NCBI GenBank assembly: GCA_019188255.1
Contig: JAETXT010000001.1
Span: forward strand, 558,001-622,000
Direction of reading: 5' to 3'
DNA from: Verticillium longisporum
Lineage: Eukaryota > Ascomycota > Sordariomycetes > Glomerellales > Plectosphaerellaceae
Length of the DNA stretch: 64,000 bases
Below the pieces are notes generated by a model, which was not told the origin of the DNA, ran no database searches, and saw only the letters and a list, made by a program, of their open reading frames with translations. Below, in pieces: positions 10,114 to 21,715 of the stretch (its first letter is position 1; each line of letters opens with the position of its first letter). The position numbers and the translations under genes are program-made.

Positions 10114-13100
10114 ATGGGTGTGAATGGCCTCTGGACGGTCCTCCAGCCCTGTGCGCGCCCGACCAATCTTGCCACTCTCAATCGAAAGCGTCTCGCTGTC
10201 GACGCCTCCATTTGGATATACCAATTTCTCAAGGCCGTGCGCGATCAGGAGGGCAACGCTCTGCGCAATTCACACGTCGTAGGCTTCTTCCGCCGCATCT
10301 GTAAGCTCCTCTGGTTCGGTATACGGCCCGTCTTCGTCTTCGACGGTGGCGCTCCCGCCCTCAAGCGCCAGACGATTCAAGGGCGCAAACGCCGTCGCGA
10401 GGGACGCCGCGATGATGCTGTCCGCACGGCGGGCAAGCTGCTCGCCGTGCAGATGCAGCGAATCGCCGAGGAACAGGACGAGAAGCGCAAGAGAGAGTCG
10501 GAGAGGGGCGTTGACGAGCGAGCTAGGCAGGCCGAGATGGCCGAGGAGGAGGCTGTGCCGAATGCGGATCAGCTCGTCTACGTGGGTGAGGTTGGCATGT
10601 CGCAGCAGGAGCGACAGCAAACGCGGACGTTTCGCAAGCAGGACCAATACCATCTCCCTAAGCTGGATGGGGACATCTCTTCCATGGCAAGGGCGGATGA
10701 TCCCAGGATCATGAGTGTGGAGGAGCTGGAAGAATACGCGAGACAGTTCAACAATGGCGAGGACCTCAATCTTTACGACTTCAGCAAGATCGACTTTAAC
10801 GGCGAATTCTTCAAGAGCTTGCCGCCGCCGGATCGATACAACATTCTCAACGCCGCCCGTCTGAGAAGTCGGCTGCGAATGGGCCTGAGCAAGGAACAAC
10901 TCGAGGAGATGTTCCCCAATCGGATGGATTTCTCCCGCTTTCAGATTGAGAGGGTCAAGGAGAGGAATAACTTGACGCAGTTGCTGATGAAGGAAGTCGG
11001 CATGACCGGCCTTGATCTGACTATCAATGGAGGCGGTCGTATCGCGGGTGAGAGAGACCGCGAGTACATTCTCGTGAAGAACGATGGAGTCGAAGGCGGC
11101 TGGGCGCTTGGTGTCGTCAGCAAAGAGAAGGACATTGGCGAAGCTCACAAACCAATCGATATTGATGCTTTGGAGTTCAAGTACCAGCAAAAAGACGAAG
11201 AACCGGACATGGAAGAGGAGGAGGAGTTTGAAGACGTTCCTGTGCAGGGCCTTAACAGACTGCCAAAATTATCTCATGGAACTGAGGGTCAAACCATGGA
11301 CGAGGAAGATTCTCTCTTCGTTGGTGGTGACCAGGCACTGAAGCCGTCAACGAAACTCCAGGAGCAACAATCGGAGGATCTTCACCCCGAAGAAGAGGAC
11401 GACCTTAACCAGGCGATCGCTTTGTCGCTCCGGAGCCAACATGTCGCGAACTCTGACACCCACGAAGTCGAGGACGTTTTCGAGGACGTGGAGCTGGCGG
11501 TTCCCCAGTGGGAACAGAAGGCAGTCCCCCAGAACAAGCCGATCGCCAGCTCGAGCGGCCGCATGGTTGCCCACATCGTCAACAACAGAGCCAGTGCTGC
11601 CGTGCCTAAACGTCGGCAAAGCAACGCCAGCAGTAGCGACAGCGATAATGATCTACAAGCTGCCCTAGCAGCTTCGCGCAAGAACAGGAAGACTCAGCCA
11701 AAGGCGGTGCCTGGCAACATCAAGAACCCATTTGGCGGACCTTTGGCATTTCCAAAGCTTGATATTAGCTCCATCTTTCCCGGCAGATCACGTCCTAGCA
11801 ACCCAACAACTTCAGAACGACCTTCGAGTCGACATTCGGGCGGTGCTGAACCCCTGATGGGTGATCTAGACGACATGGCTGGTGGTTTCGAGCCAGAGCC
11901 TGATCCAAACGCACCTAAGCCACTGCCCCCGTGGATGACGGACAACACCGACATTCGTGACACTATGTTGAAGGCCAAAGAAGTCGAGCAAGAAATCAAT
12001 GCAGAGGACAGGGAGGCCGCAGCGGAAGAAGAGATGATGTTCCAGCGCAAGCGCCAAAACGAGACGATCGAGATTGCTTCTTCTGACGATGGGAGCGACG
12101 TAGAGGTCCTGGAGGTTGCTCCCGCACCTAAGAAAATGGCCTCCCCAGTAGAGATACCTTCTACACAAAGTTCATTGGCGCGAGAAAGCTCCGAGAAGGC
12201 CGAAGTCAATGAGACTCAAACCGCACCTGAAGAGAATTCGAGCGTAGCTCCTTTGGCTGACGAAGCCAATGAACCAGTTCCTGCGATCACTCTTGGTGGA
12301 GTCGCTAGTTCGAGCAAGTTCTCTGTTTCGCCTGAACCTGAATTCGAGGACATTGAAATCCCGGAGCAGGAAGATGAACATGATATTACCATCAGGGAGC
12401 TCTCAAACACTCCCGAGACTGTTGTGCCCGTCGCAGACAACTCAACGGCTGACAAAGAACCTGAAACAGCGGGTGTTGCCCATCAGGCAGATTTCTCAGA
12501 AGCACTTGCGCAGACCGCACAGCCTGCGACTGAGAATGCCGAAGACGAGTACAATCCCTTCGGAGATAGCGATGTCGATGAATACAGCGACCCTGAGGAC
12601 GAAGAGCTCTTCGCTAGTCTCGCCCAAGAGACAGATGAGCACGCTCGGTTCGCCAGCGAACTCAACCACAAATCAGAGCAAGAAAACCGCGAGGCTTACG
12701 AGAGGGAGCTGAAAGCGCTACGGACGCAGCAGAAGAAAGATCGCCGTGACGCCGACGAAGTGACGCAAGTCATGGTGGGCGAATGCCAGGCCCTGCTCCG
12801 GCTCTTCGGCATCCCCTACATCACGGCGCCAATGGAAGCTGAAGCTCAGTGTGCCGAGCTTGTACGCCTTGGGCTGGTGGACGGTATCGTGACAGATGAT
12901 TCCGACACATTCCTTTTTGGAGGCACGCGCGTTTACAAGAACATGTTCAACAGCAACAAACTTGTTGAGTGCTACCTATCGTCGGATCTTGACAAGGAAC
13001 TTTCGCTGTCACGCGAGCAACTAGTGTCAATTGCCCTGCTTCTTGGGTCTGATTACACGGATGGCTTACCAGGCGTGGGCCCTGTCACGGCAGTTGAGAT

Positions 13101-13788
13101 TCTCTCCGAGTTTCCAGAGTCGGAGGGCGGCCTGGCTGCATTTTGCGACTGGTGGGCGGATGTGCAGGGACAGCGCCGGCCAAAAGAAGACGATGCGCCG
13201 AACGCATTCCGGCGCAAGTTCCGCAAGAGCCAGGCGACCAAGCTATTCTTGCCTGTGGGATTCCCCAACCCAGCGGTGAGGGAAGCCTACATGAAGCCTG
13301 AAGTAGATGACAGCCCCGAAACATTCCAGTGGGGTGTACCAAACTTGGAAGGTCTGCGGCAGTACCTCATGGCCACAATCGGCTGGAGCGAAGAGCGTAC
13401 GGACGAGGTGCTGGTGCCTGTCATACGTGACATGAACCGGAGGGACGTGGAGGGCACTCAGAGCAACATCACACGCTATTTTGAAGGCAGCATCGGGACT
13501 GGCGCCAAAGAGTCGTTCGCGCCACGACAAAAACAAAAGCCAAGTAAGCGCATGGCCGAAGCGGTCAACAAACTGAGGAACACTGACGCAGGTGTCTCGG
13601 AATCATCACCAACTACGGATGCCTCGATGACATCAAGTGGGAGCAAACGGAAGCGAACGGCTCGGGCAGCGGCACGGACCTCGTTGGTAGACGAGGAACA
13701 GGAGGAGTCAGGCGAGGATGATGACGAGGCGGAGGCCGCGGTGCCGCGGACGAGGGGTCGCGGCAAGAGGACGAAGGCGGATCGCTGA
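10114..13788 (+). CDS. rad2: RAD2/XPG nucleotide-excision-repair endonuclease
   Basis: Structure-specific FEN1-family nuclease that makes the 3' incision in nucleotide excision repair; nuclear. Intronless, 1,224 aa, a normal size for fungal RAD2. The N-nuclease region begins MGVNGLWTVLQPC at residue 1 and contains LAVDASIWIYQF and VFVFDGGAPALKR. The I-region starts near residue 886 (VGECQALLRLFGIPYI), with catalytic acidic residues in PMEAEAQCAEL and TDDSDTFLFG. The helix-hairpin-helix GSDYTDGLPGVGPVTAVEI follows at about 975. Between N and I lies a ~780-residue acidic spacer with a UIM-like EEDDLNQAIALSLRSQ near 430. The C-terminus has a PIP-box-like QSNITRYF near 1116 and Arg/Lys-rich nuclear-localisation stretches. 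No break seen. Confidence 0.97.
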   Translation: MGVNGLWTVLQPCARPTNLATLNRKRLAVDASIWIYQFLKAVRDQEGNALRNSHVVGFFRRICKLLWFGIRPVFVFDGGAPALKRQTIQGRKRRREGRRDDAVRTAGKLLAVQMQRIAEEQDEKRKRESERGVDERARQAEMAEEEAVPNADQLVYVGEVGMSQQERQQTRTFRKQDQYHLPKLDGDISSMARADDPRIMSVEELEEYARQFNNGEDLNLYDFSKIDFNGEFFKSLPPPDRYNILNAARLRSRLRMGLSKEQLEEMFPNRMDFSRFQIERVKERNNLTQLLMKEVGMTGLDLTINGGGRIAGERDREYILVKNDGVEGGWALGVVSKEKDIGEAHKPIDIDALEFKYQQKDEEPDMEEEEEFEDVPVQGLNRLPKLSHGTEGQTMDEEDSLFVGGDQALKPSTKLQEQQSEDLHPEEEDDLNQAIALSLRSQHVANSDTHEVEDVFEDVELAVPQWEQKAVPQNKPIASSSGRMVAHIVNNRASAAVPKRRQSNASSSDSDNDLQAALAASRKNRKTQPKAVPGNIKNPFGGPLAFPKLDISSIFPGRSRPSNPTTSERPSSRHSGGAEPLMGDLDDMAGGFEPEPDPNAPKPLPPWMTDNTDIRDTMLKAKEVEQEINAEDREAAAEEEMMFQRKRQNETIEIASSDDGSDVEVLEVAPAPKKMASPVEIPSTQSSLARESSEKAEVNETQTAPEENSSVAPLADEANEPVPAITLGGVASSSKFSVSPEPEFEDIEIPEQEDEHDITIRELSNTPETVVPVADNSTADKEPETAGVAHQADFSEALAQTAQPATENAEDEYNPFGDSDVDEYSDPEDEELFASLAQETDEHARFASELNHKSEQENREAYERELKALRTQQKKDRRDADEVTQVMVGECQALLRLFGIPYITAPMEAEAQCAELVRLGLVDGIVTDDSDTFLFGGTRVYKNMFNSNKLVECYLSSDLDKELSLSREQLVSIALLLGSDYTDGLPGVGPVTAVEILSEFPESEGGLAAFCDWWADVQGQRRPKEDDAPNAFRRKFRKSQATKLFLPVGFPNPAVREAYMKPEVDDSPETFQWGVPNLEGLRQYLMATIGWSEERTDEVLVPVIRDMNRRDVEGTQSNITRYFEGSIGTGAKESFAPRQKQKPSKRMAEAVNKLRNTDAGVSESSPTTDASMTSSGSKRKRTARAAARTSLVDEEQEESGEDDDEAEAAVPRTRGRGKRTKADR

Positions 13789-15876
13789 TTGTACGAGAGC
13801 TGTGAAATGGTAGACGACTTTAGATAGTTTAAAAGCTGCCCACGAATCATGACAACATTCCAGCCCTCCAGGCTAATGGCGGCGCCTTGTGTCTTACAGG
13901 TCTGTCTGTTCTCTGACAGCGACTCGTCATCCCAATTTCCACGTCTTCTTGTGCATAGCACAAACACGTGGCGACGAACAGTCACAGGGGCGTTGAAGAG
14001 GGGCTACTGCGGCACTTGGGATCCGGGGCGACATCTGCTTGGGTTTCACATACAACCATTGAGGGTTTATCGGACGATACCCCCTTCGGTACCCCCTTTG
14101 GAGTCGGCATCCTCGACAGCAGATCGGCGGGTACCATACGACGTAACCAGAGGTGGAGGAGGCGTTGCCAATTGGCAACGAGGGGCCCCGATGGCCAACA
14201 TTTCGGCTCGTCGAGCAACAGCGTTACTGTAGGATTGTGACCCACGAGCACGAGCCCGAGGAAGCGCTGTGCGCCACAAGCTTTCTTCACGTCGTGTTCA
14301 GGTGATTGACAGTGAGCGGGGGAAGCCACCCGTTGGCGGTGGAATGTGGGATGAGGGTACCTCAGACCTTGGACAGCGAGATAGGATGAACCCCAGCAAC
14401 AGCACGTGCGCCTGTGCCGGGAATTCCACGAGAGCGAGCATGCCAGTTGGTTTGGTGCGCCGTGAAGAAAGGGGGCCGATCTGGTGGCTGGCTGGGTGAC
14501 GATCGAGCTGCACATCAAGTGGGCTGGACTCCCGGCACGACGAGCTGTCCTGGGAAGGCGGTTGCCCGGAAAGCAGAGATCCTGACTATCCCTTCCGTCT
14601 GTGGCGGTTCACCTGAAGTGCAGCCAAGATCTACGCAGATGCCCAGACGGGGGAACCAGAGCAGCCAACGTTCTGGCGCCGTCGATCACACCTATATGGT
14701 ACATATACACATTGAACCCCCCCAGCCCTTGGGGTAGCCTCAGGATTAGACCTTTGAAAACAGCACGATGCTTGGCAACAAACAGATTGGATCACGGCGA
14801 TTGCCAGCACCTCAATTTGGCTTGAGATGAGAGCCCAGCCAGCCCAAGACGCCTAGCAGCAGCGGCTGGCACTGGTTGGACGACCCCCTTTCGGGCAAGT
14901 CGAAACTCAAGCACTTGGCTCCCCTTGGCGCCGACTGGGCCGGCGAATGATCTCACTGAAGCCCTTAGGGATGCAGCCACCGGCGGACTGATGTGAGATT
15001 GCGGACGCCCCTGCCGAGATGCCAGCTGCAAGGTACCCATTTGTTTCTTGAAGGGCCCGATGAGCATTTCATCGCCTGGGTAACATTCTTCCTGATGGAT
15101 AGGTACCGTAGTTTTCACACTCGTGATGATCGTTGGGATCAGGGGGGGGTTGCGATGGGGGCTGAAGCGTGTACATGGGCCTTGAACTTATGCTGGCCTT
15201 TCACCCCCTGCCCCTGGTCATGATCGTACTTTGTCGCCCGCCGCCCCTTGCAGCTTCGCCTCGCCCCCATTCCCATCGTCGGCTGCCTAGGCGTTTCAAC
15301 AGAGTAGACAGACCTGAAAGGGACACACAGAGCATGAATCTAAGGGTTCGCTAGGGGGAGACACCAAGCTTTCTCATGTAGGCTGGACTGGATGAGGTGA
15401 CTCCTGGATGAGGCCTGTTGGTCTACCTGTCTTCATAACTATCTATTAGACATGGCCCCCCCTTCCTCCATCGCGCGCCGCCCCCCGTCGACTCCCTCTC
15501 CTTTCTCCAGACTCGGTCTGCGCAGTCAAGCTGGTGATTCCCAGGCCACATCAGTCCAGCATCCTTCGTTGTCTATTCTTGGTGACTTGTTGTCCCTATC
15601 CGCTCCTTCAAGCTTCTTGACTCTATCGCCTGCCTCTCCTTCTCGGTTCGTATTCGTGCAACGCTTTGCCACGCCGTACCATTCTTGCCTGACCACTGGG
15701 CTCTTCACACCACCCTACCCATTCACTGGCATCCAAACCGGGTGTTGAATATCTGGACCCCAGCCACCGCCTCGGAAGGAACGGCGATATTGGATCTAAA
15801 TATTCCACAACTTCTCCTCTCAACCATCGGACAACACATCCACACACTCCTTTGCTGCGCCCAACACGGAAACAAT
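13789..15876. other. Intergenic region between RAD2 and the TOS1-like gene
   Basis: About 2.1 kb with only short frames that show no domain. The last 400-450 bp, CT-rich with many TCC/CTC runs, look like the promoter and leader of the TOS1-like gene. Confidence 0.45.
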
Positions 15877-17513
15877 ATGAAGACCTCGAGCGCTCTCCTG
15901 ACCCTCGGCTCGGCCGCCATGGTCGCCGGCCTCCAGCAGTGCACCGGCTCCGCCAAGGAAGAGGGCGGCAATTGGTTCTGCGGTGCCGTTGACCAAATCC
16001 TGTATTCGAACGTCGGCCACCCTGGCACTTACAAGGCCGTGTCCCACATGGGAAGCGATGGTTCTTGCAAGTTCGAAGACAAGGCCTTCACCGGCCCTCT
16101 TGCTCCTTTCAACGAGGAGGTAAGGCAACCCTGGAATTCGAGTTGATACTCATCCTCGTCTTGCCCCGTCCACTTGCTGACCGCACAGCTCGCTCTCCTT
16201 TGCCGTGGACCCCTGAAGCTGGCCCGCTTCACCGTCTATAACGTCGTCGAGAAGAAGCAGAAGCGTGATGCTGGTATCCCCCAGTCTCAGATCCACGCCC
16301 GCCGCCACATCCACGCCCATCACCACCTGCACAAGAAGCACGCCCAGGAGAAGCGCGGTGAGGACTGGATTACGGCCACCATTGATGGCCAGGTTGTCTC
16401 CTGGATCAACCCCCACCATGTTGCCACTGATGTCCCTGTGAGTCAAAAACACACACACAAGACCGCCGATAGGTCGTGGCTAATTCTCTTCAGTCCAACG
16501 AGCCCGCCCCTGGGGAGAAGCCCGCCCCTGGGGAGAAGCCCGCCCCTGGGGAGAAGCCCGCCCCCGAGGACAAACCAGCAGCGCCTGAGGTCCAGGCGCA
16601 GGCCCTGAAGGAGTATCCGGAGCCTACCGCCACTTCCGTGGCCCCCAGGCCCACGCCTACCAAGTCCACTCCGGAAAATGTTGCCACTGGTGACTATACC
16701 CGTATTGCCCACTACGACGCTGAAAAGGGTGTTGCCGATGGACTGGTCTTCCTCGGCAACTACGGCGGCGACGGCTCTGGAGTTTTCGACACGTGAGTAC
16801 TGCGATGCCCCGAATCAGCAACGTGCCCTTCTGACACGAGATGATAGCGTCTGGGGCAACTCGCTCTCCTACATCAACTCCAAAGCCACCGGTGGCTCCC
16901 CAACCCCTCAGGTTCTCGAGAAGGTCTTGATCCCCTCCAACAAGGAATTCGCCATATACTCGGACAAGCCCTGTACCGATGGCAGCTGCGGCTACGTCCG
17001 TCCTGGCTCCGTTGCCTACCGTACGTCTCTCATTGTATCCTGTGCAGATTCGAGTCCTAACTGCTGCCAGATGGTTTCGGAGGCGAGTCCAAGGTCTTCC
17101 TGATGCGGTTCAGCATGCCCCTCGACGGCAGCAGCGGTTTCAACGCTGCCATGCCCGCCACCTGGCTTCCCAACGCCAAGGTTCCCCGCACCCAGCAGTA
17201 TGGCGACAGCTCCTGCTGGCAGACCGACTGCGGCGAGTTCGACATCCTCGAAGTCCTCGCCCCGGGCGACACCAAGTGCAAGAGCACCTTCCACACCAAC
17301 GTCAACGGTGGATCGTCCGACTACTTCAAGCGTCCCACGGACGGCTTCATCAACGTCGCTACTGTCTTTGACGCCGCCAGCGGCCAAGTCTCCGTCAAGA
17401 TCCTGAATGACGACGTTGACTTTGCTACCAGCCTCAGCGAGGACCTGGTCCAGAGCTGGATCCAAACTGGGAAGGACAATGGTCTTTTCAGCCTGTTCTC
17501 GCTTGCTAGCTAG
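15877..17513 (+). CDS. tos1: TOS1-like cell-wall glycosyl hydrolase (DUF2403 + DUF2401)
   Basis: Secreted wall protein of the TOS1 family, thought to act on or bind wall beta-glucan. Five exons: 15877-16119, 16189-16437, 16494-16792, 16848-17020, 17071-17513, giving 468 aa with all phases consistent. A signal peptide (MKTSSALLTLGSAAMVAGL) is followed by the Cys-containing DUF2403 region (QQCTGSAKEEGGNWFCGAV). A His-rich stretch, then a Pro-rich linker with PGEKPA repeats, lead to DUF2401 (from about GVADGLVFLGNYGG). CGEFDILEVL near residue 376 matches the E-x-D-x-x-E catalytic pattern of GH16-type enzymes. No GPI signal is evident at the C-terminus. Family call firm; enzymatic activity is inferred. 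Confidence 0.92.
16503..16556 (+). repeat. 18-bp minisatellite in the TOS1 linker
   Basis: Three perfect tandem copies of CCCGCCCCTGGGGAGAAG (16503-16520, 16521-16538, 16539-16556), then a degenerate fourth. Each encodes six residues (PAPGEK), so copy-number change keeps the frame. Confidence 0.97.
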
Positions 17514-18605
17514 AGCTGCGACAATTGTAGGGGACAGGGTGTTTGCAATTCTATATTTGACATTCGTACATACTTACAGGTTCGCGCCATGTCTGGTGAA
17601 AAGACTGGACTTTGTTGGATGCTTGGAGGAGAGAAGATGGCAGCTCGTGGTAAATGAAAGTCTGATTCGAGAATGACGTGCCGTCCAGTTTTCTCTGTCT
17701 GGTGCTGGCACATCTACTGCATGGCTGTGTCTGAGCATTGGCTTTCTACAACCCCATCTTAGGGTGCCAGACTCGTGGGCTTTTGCGAAGCCATTGCGCC
17801 TTCTCGCGAGGTCTCTGAGATTGACTTCCTCAGCATGTAATGGGAGCGTGCACGTTGCACACTTCTCTTGGACCCTCTGTAACCGAGTCACATGCCTTGT
17901 CTTTGATACGACTGAACCACCCACGTCGGCTCCTTTTGCAACTGAAAAAGAGCCCGCCAGCGCACAGGCTTCGCCTAAGTGAGTTGTGGTAGCCATCAAG
18001 GACATGAATGCCCTCCGAGTCTCAGCGCGGGGAAGACTGTGGTTGGAGTACCATGTACACAGACGGCTGCACATTGCAAGTGTAGAGGACGATGAGTCAG
18101 CGAGCCGAGGGCAGGCGGCACGGGAGGCGGAGAAAGTACGGGGTGACCGGTCTTGCCGAGGCAAGTGCCACCCCGGCGTGATCAGATGCGCGCCCATGCA
18201 GAGGCTTGAGAGGCCAAGACTGGCTCGAATGAGCCAACAGAGACTAGAGGAGCCTGTTTTCCCCAGTGCTCCACCCCCGAATCGGCCGCCCACGACTCGA
18301 GTCGCTCGCCGTCGGCTGGCTTCCTCACGCATGTTCTCATTTCTTCCAACATCCCCTCACCATCCATCACTACGTATCAACCCTCGACGGCCGACCGGAC
18401 GACATTGCGCGACTGTCCTTGTACATATAGCGGCAGACACTGAACCGTTAGGCAACCGGTTTCCCGTCGCGTTACGCCTTTGGCCGGTGGCCGGCAGTTC
18501 GGCATACCCCCAGCGTTTGCCACTTCGGCTTCGTCACTCGTCTTCGAGGCGGGCAGGCCTTTCTGACGCCAGTCGACTTTTATTCCCCAGCATCTTCAGC
18601 GTACT
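17514..18605. other. Intergenic region between TOS1-like and PEX13 genes
   Basis: About 1.1 kb. A 252-codon minus-strand frame (17574-18332) exists but is Arg/Ser-rich with no domain, so I treat it as chance. The last ~300 bp are the probable PEX13 promoter. Confidence 0.45.
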
Positions 18606-20035
18606 ATGGCATCTCCACCCAAGCCTTGGGAACGACCTGGCGCTGCCGCAACCGTTGCATCGGGTATGTCCGCCCGTGAATGTCATCTTCTTGAAGCCTG
18701 GTGTGTGCTAACCGTCGCAATCACAGCAGCGCGACCGACAACACTTCCCACCACGACCGCCGCTTCCATCTCGACCCCGCCGGCGCAAGGCTCCTCAGCG
18801 GTCGCCACAGCATCAGCAGACGCGCCTGCTGTCCCCCAGCGACCGGCCTCTCTCGCAGCATCGGTCAACCAGAACCCTGCGGCATACAATTCTGGCATGG
18901 CGAATCCTTACGGTACATACGGCGGCGCCGCCGGCTACAACTCGTACTCGAGAATGGGGGGCTACGGCGGCTATGCGGGGACCATGGGGGGGGTGTACGG
19001 CAGCAGCATGAACGGAGGGTACGGGGGGTACGGCGGCTCCATGTATGGAGGTGGCATGTACGGCGGCATGCCTGGCATGGGCCAAAATCCGAATGACCCC
19101 AACAGCCTGACGAACCAGTTCAACAACAGCACTCAGGCAACTTTCCAGATGCTGCAAGGTATCGTGCAGGCCTTTGGAGGCTTTGCGCAAATGCTGGAAA
19201 GCACTTACATGGCGACTCACTCGAGCTTCTTCGGTATGTCGCTTCTGCTCTTTCGAGGGGTCTCATGATCGATTGCTAATCCGCCTGCAGCTATGGTGTC
19301 GGTCGCTGAGCAATTCGGTAATCTTAAGGATACTCTCGGCTCCATTCTCGGCATCTTCACCCTCATGCGTTGGATCCGCACACTTCTAGCAAAGCTTACC
19401 GGCCGACCACCCCCGGCCGACGCAACGTCCTTGACGCCTGCCGCCTTCGCACGCTTTGGGGCCGCCAGCCGATTGGACCGGACGGCACGCCTCTGGGACC
19501 CCCGAAGGCCAGTCGGAAGCCCCTCTTCTTCTTCGTCCTCGCTGCCTTCGGCCTGCCTTATCTCATGAGGAAGATGATCAACTCCCTCGCTGCCACGGCC
19601 GAGGAGGAGGAGCGTAAGCGTCTCGCTGCAGCGGGCGAGCAAGCTGTACAGCAACAGCTTGACCCGTCCAAGCTTGACTACTGCCGAGCCCTTTACGACT
19701 TCACTCCCCAGCCCGGCAATGCCGTACAGGGAGTTGATATGGAGGTGCGCCGGGGCGAGCTCGTCGCTGTGCTCAGCAAGAGTGACCCCATTGGCAACCC
19801 CAGCGAGTGGTGGCGCTGCCGGGCTCGTGATGGCCGCACCGGCTACCTCCCGGCTACGTACCTCGAGGTCATCAAGAGGCCCGGGCAACCGGTTGCAGCT
19901 ATCAAAGCAGCGGCGAGCGAGACCAGTAGGACGAGCACCATGACCAGCACCGTGGAGAGCGTGCCTGAGCCAGTGAAGAGCAAGGTCGGCGATGTCAGCG
20001 CGGAGAGCTTCCAGAAGAGCCAATTCTACTCTTAG
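18606..20035 (+). CDS. pex13: PEX13 peroxisomal import docking protein, with an apparent -1 frameshift
   Basis: Component of the peroxisomal matrix-protein import docking complex. Exons: 18606-18663, 18727-19233, 19291-20035. The N-terminal MASPPKPWERPG is the fungal PEX13 signature. A Gly/Tyr-rich region with many YGG units follows, then a hydrophobic segment (GSILGIFTLMRWIRTLLAKL), a second one (PLFFFVLAAFGLPYLMRK) and a C-terminal SH3 domain (RALYDFTPQPGN... to GYLPATYLEVI). Exon 3 changes reading frame at GGGG (19458-19461), between LTPAAFARF and PIGPDGTPLGPP. One extra base would give a 436-aa protein of normal architecture. Intron alternatives across this point do not give the right phase. 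Either an assembly error or a real lesion. Confidence 0.93.
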
Positions 20036-20806
20036 GAGGGCTGTGTGTGTCATGAATGTGTACGGAGACGGAAACTCGGCACGTAGTGGCCTTTTCATGT
20101 GTATTTCATCAGACTCCGTGTATGCTGGGCTTGGATTCCTTACTGCTGGTCCCACTTGGACCGAAAAGCTGGGCGTTGCGGGATTGGGGGCATGGTCCTT
20201 TGAAGAATACCAATGTAGTATGATTTCTCGAGAACCGCCTGGATGTGAAACCCTTCGACTTGATGCAGTGTCTTCTTCGGTTACGAAGCTTCGAATCGGA
20301 CATGGGAAAATGTAGTGCATTGCCTCGCGCTCTCGTATTCCACCAAGCGGCGGTTGTCCCCCGCACTAGGGGTGCTCTCACTCTGTCGTCAGGGTCCCTG
20401 CACTACATGTACATGTACACAATTCTCAGACATGTGCAGCGTGTGCAGCACGGTCGACTGGGATGTTATGCTCAATCCCACCTGGACAGAGCGTCCTTCT
20501 GATGCAGACCTCAGCACGACCCCAATCCGGGCGTTAGCCACACCAAGCAAGCTCGCACCAGCCACAATGACGTTGTTGACTTACGTCTGTTCACCCCACC
20601 CTTGTCCGTCTTCAGCTCCTGCCACCTCTGCCGGGATTGAAACCACATCAGCGTCACGTCTCCTACAAAAGCCCGCCCTGCCCATCTCGTCCCTTCTTCT
20701 CTCCTGCAGCCACCTACCGCAATTCAGATCTTAGACAACACATCAGTCTATCAGGACGCAGCCCATACCAACTACACAGTAAACACAATCACAACCAACA
20801 GCCAAG
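20036..20806. other. Intergenic region between PEX13 and BAP31 genes
   Basis: About 770 bp. No domain-bearing frame; the last 250 bp look like the promoter and leader of the BAP31-like gene. Confidence 0.4.
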
Positions 20807-21715
20807 ATGACGCTCTACTACACTCTCGTACGTTGCCTCGAAGCTTGTTACATGTCGCATGGCAAAACTCTGAGCCCATGTCAAGAACACGCGGCTGACC
20901 GCGAACTTCATAGGTATTCGTGCTGTTGATGCTGGAGATGACCTTGTTCATGCTCCTCATCATCCCTCTTCCTTTCACCATCAAGAGGAAGCTCTTCACG
21001 TAGGTTTCTGCCAGTCCTTCGTCCTGGGCGGCCCATGTCCGGTCCTCGAGCTATCCAGCTGTCTGCTTGAGCACACGAGCTGATTTTGTCCTGCGCAGCT
21101 TCATCTCTGAGAGTCCCATTGTAGCAAAAATACAATACTGGATGAAGATTACATTCGTCTTCATCCTCATCCTGTTCATCGACAGCGTCAACCGCGTCTA
21201 CAGGGTTCAGGTCGAACTGGCCATGGCCACCGAGAAGCAGAACAACGGGTACGTAGCTTACTCTCTCTCCGTGCTTCCATAAGCCCAAGCCCCATGTTTG
21301 CACCTGCACCGATCCACTGACCGTCCCGCCCCACAGCGCCGCCGTCATGGGCCACGAGCGCCTCGAGGTCCAGGCCCGCAAGTTCTACTCGCAGCGCAAC
21401 ATGTACCTCTGCGGCTTCACCCTCTTCCTGTCCCTCATCCTCAACCGCACCTATGTTATGATCCTGGAAGTCATGCGTCTCGAGGACCGCGTCAAGAGCT
21501 ACGAGGGCACCAACTCCAACACGAAGGAGTCGGAGAAGCTCGCCGTCAGCGGCAAGCCCGGCGAGATTGCCAAGCTGCGCAAGGAGCTCGACGTCAAGAC
21601 CCAGGACCTCGAGAACCTCAAGAAGCAGTCTACCCAGCTGCACAAGGCGTACGACGAGCTCAGCGACAAGTACGCTGCCGCCACTGGCGAGCCCGTCGAC
21701 AAGAAGTTTGACTAA
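20807..21715 (+). CDS. BAP31/YET3-family ER transmembrane protein
   Basis: ER membrane protein of the B-cell-receptor-associated protein 31 family, implicated in ER export and quality control of membrane proteins. Four exons: 20807-20827 (only 21 nt), 20914-20999, 21099-21248, 21337-21715, giving 211 aa, as expected. Three membrane segments: LYYTLVFVLLMLEMTLFMLL, WMKITFVFILILFIDSVNRV and MYLCGFTLFLSLILNRTYVM. The conserved QARKFYSQRNMYL precedes the third. A C-terminal coiled coil (IAKLRKELDVKTQDLENLKK) follows; the end KKFD is not a clear KKXX signal. Exon joins were set by phase and conserved sequence. Confidence 0.93.

Noticed and set aside
17574..18332. 252-codon minus-strand frame between TOS1-like and PEX13 genes
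   Set aside because: Arg/Ser/Gly-rich with no recognisable motif; it overlaps the PEX13 promoter. Likely chance.
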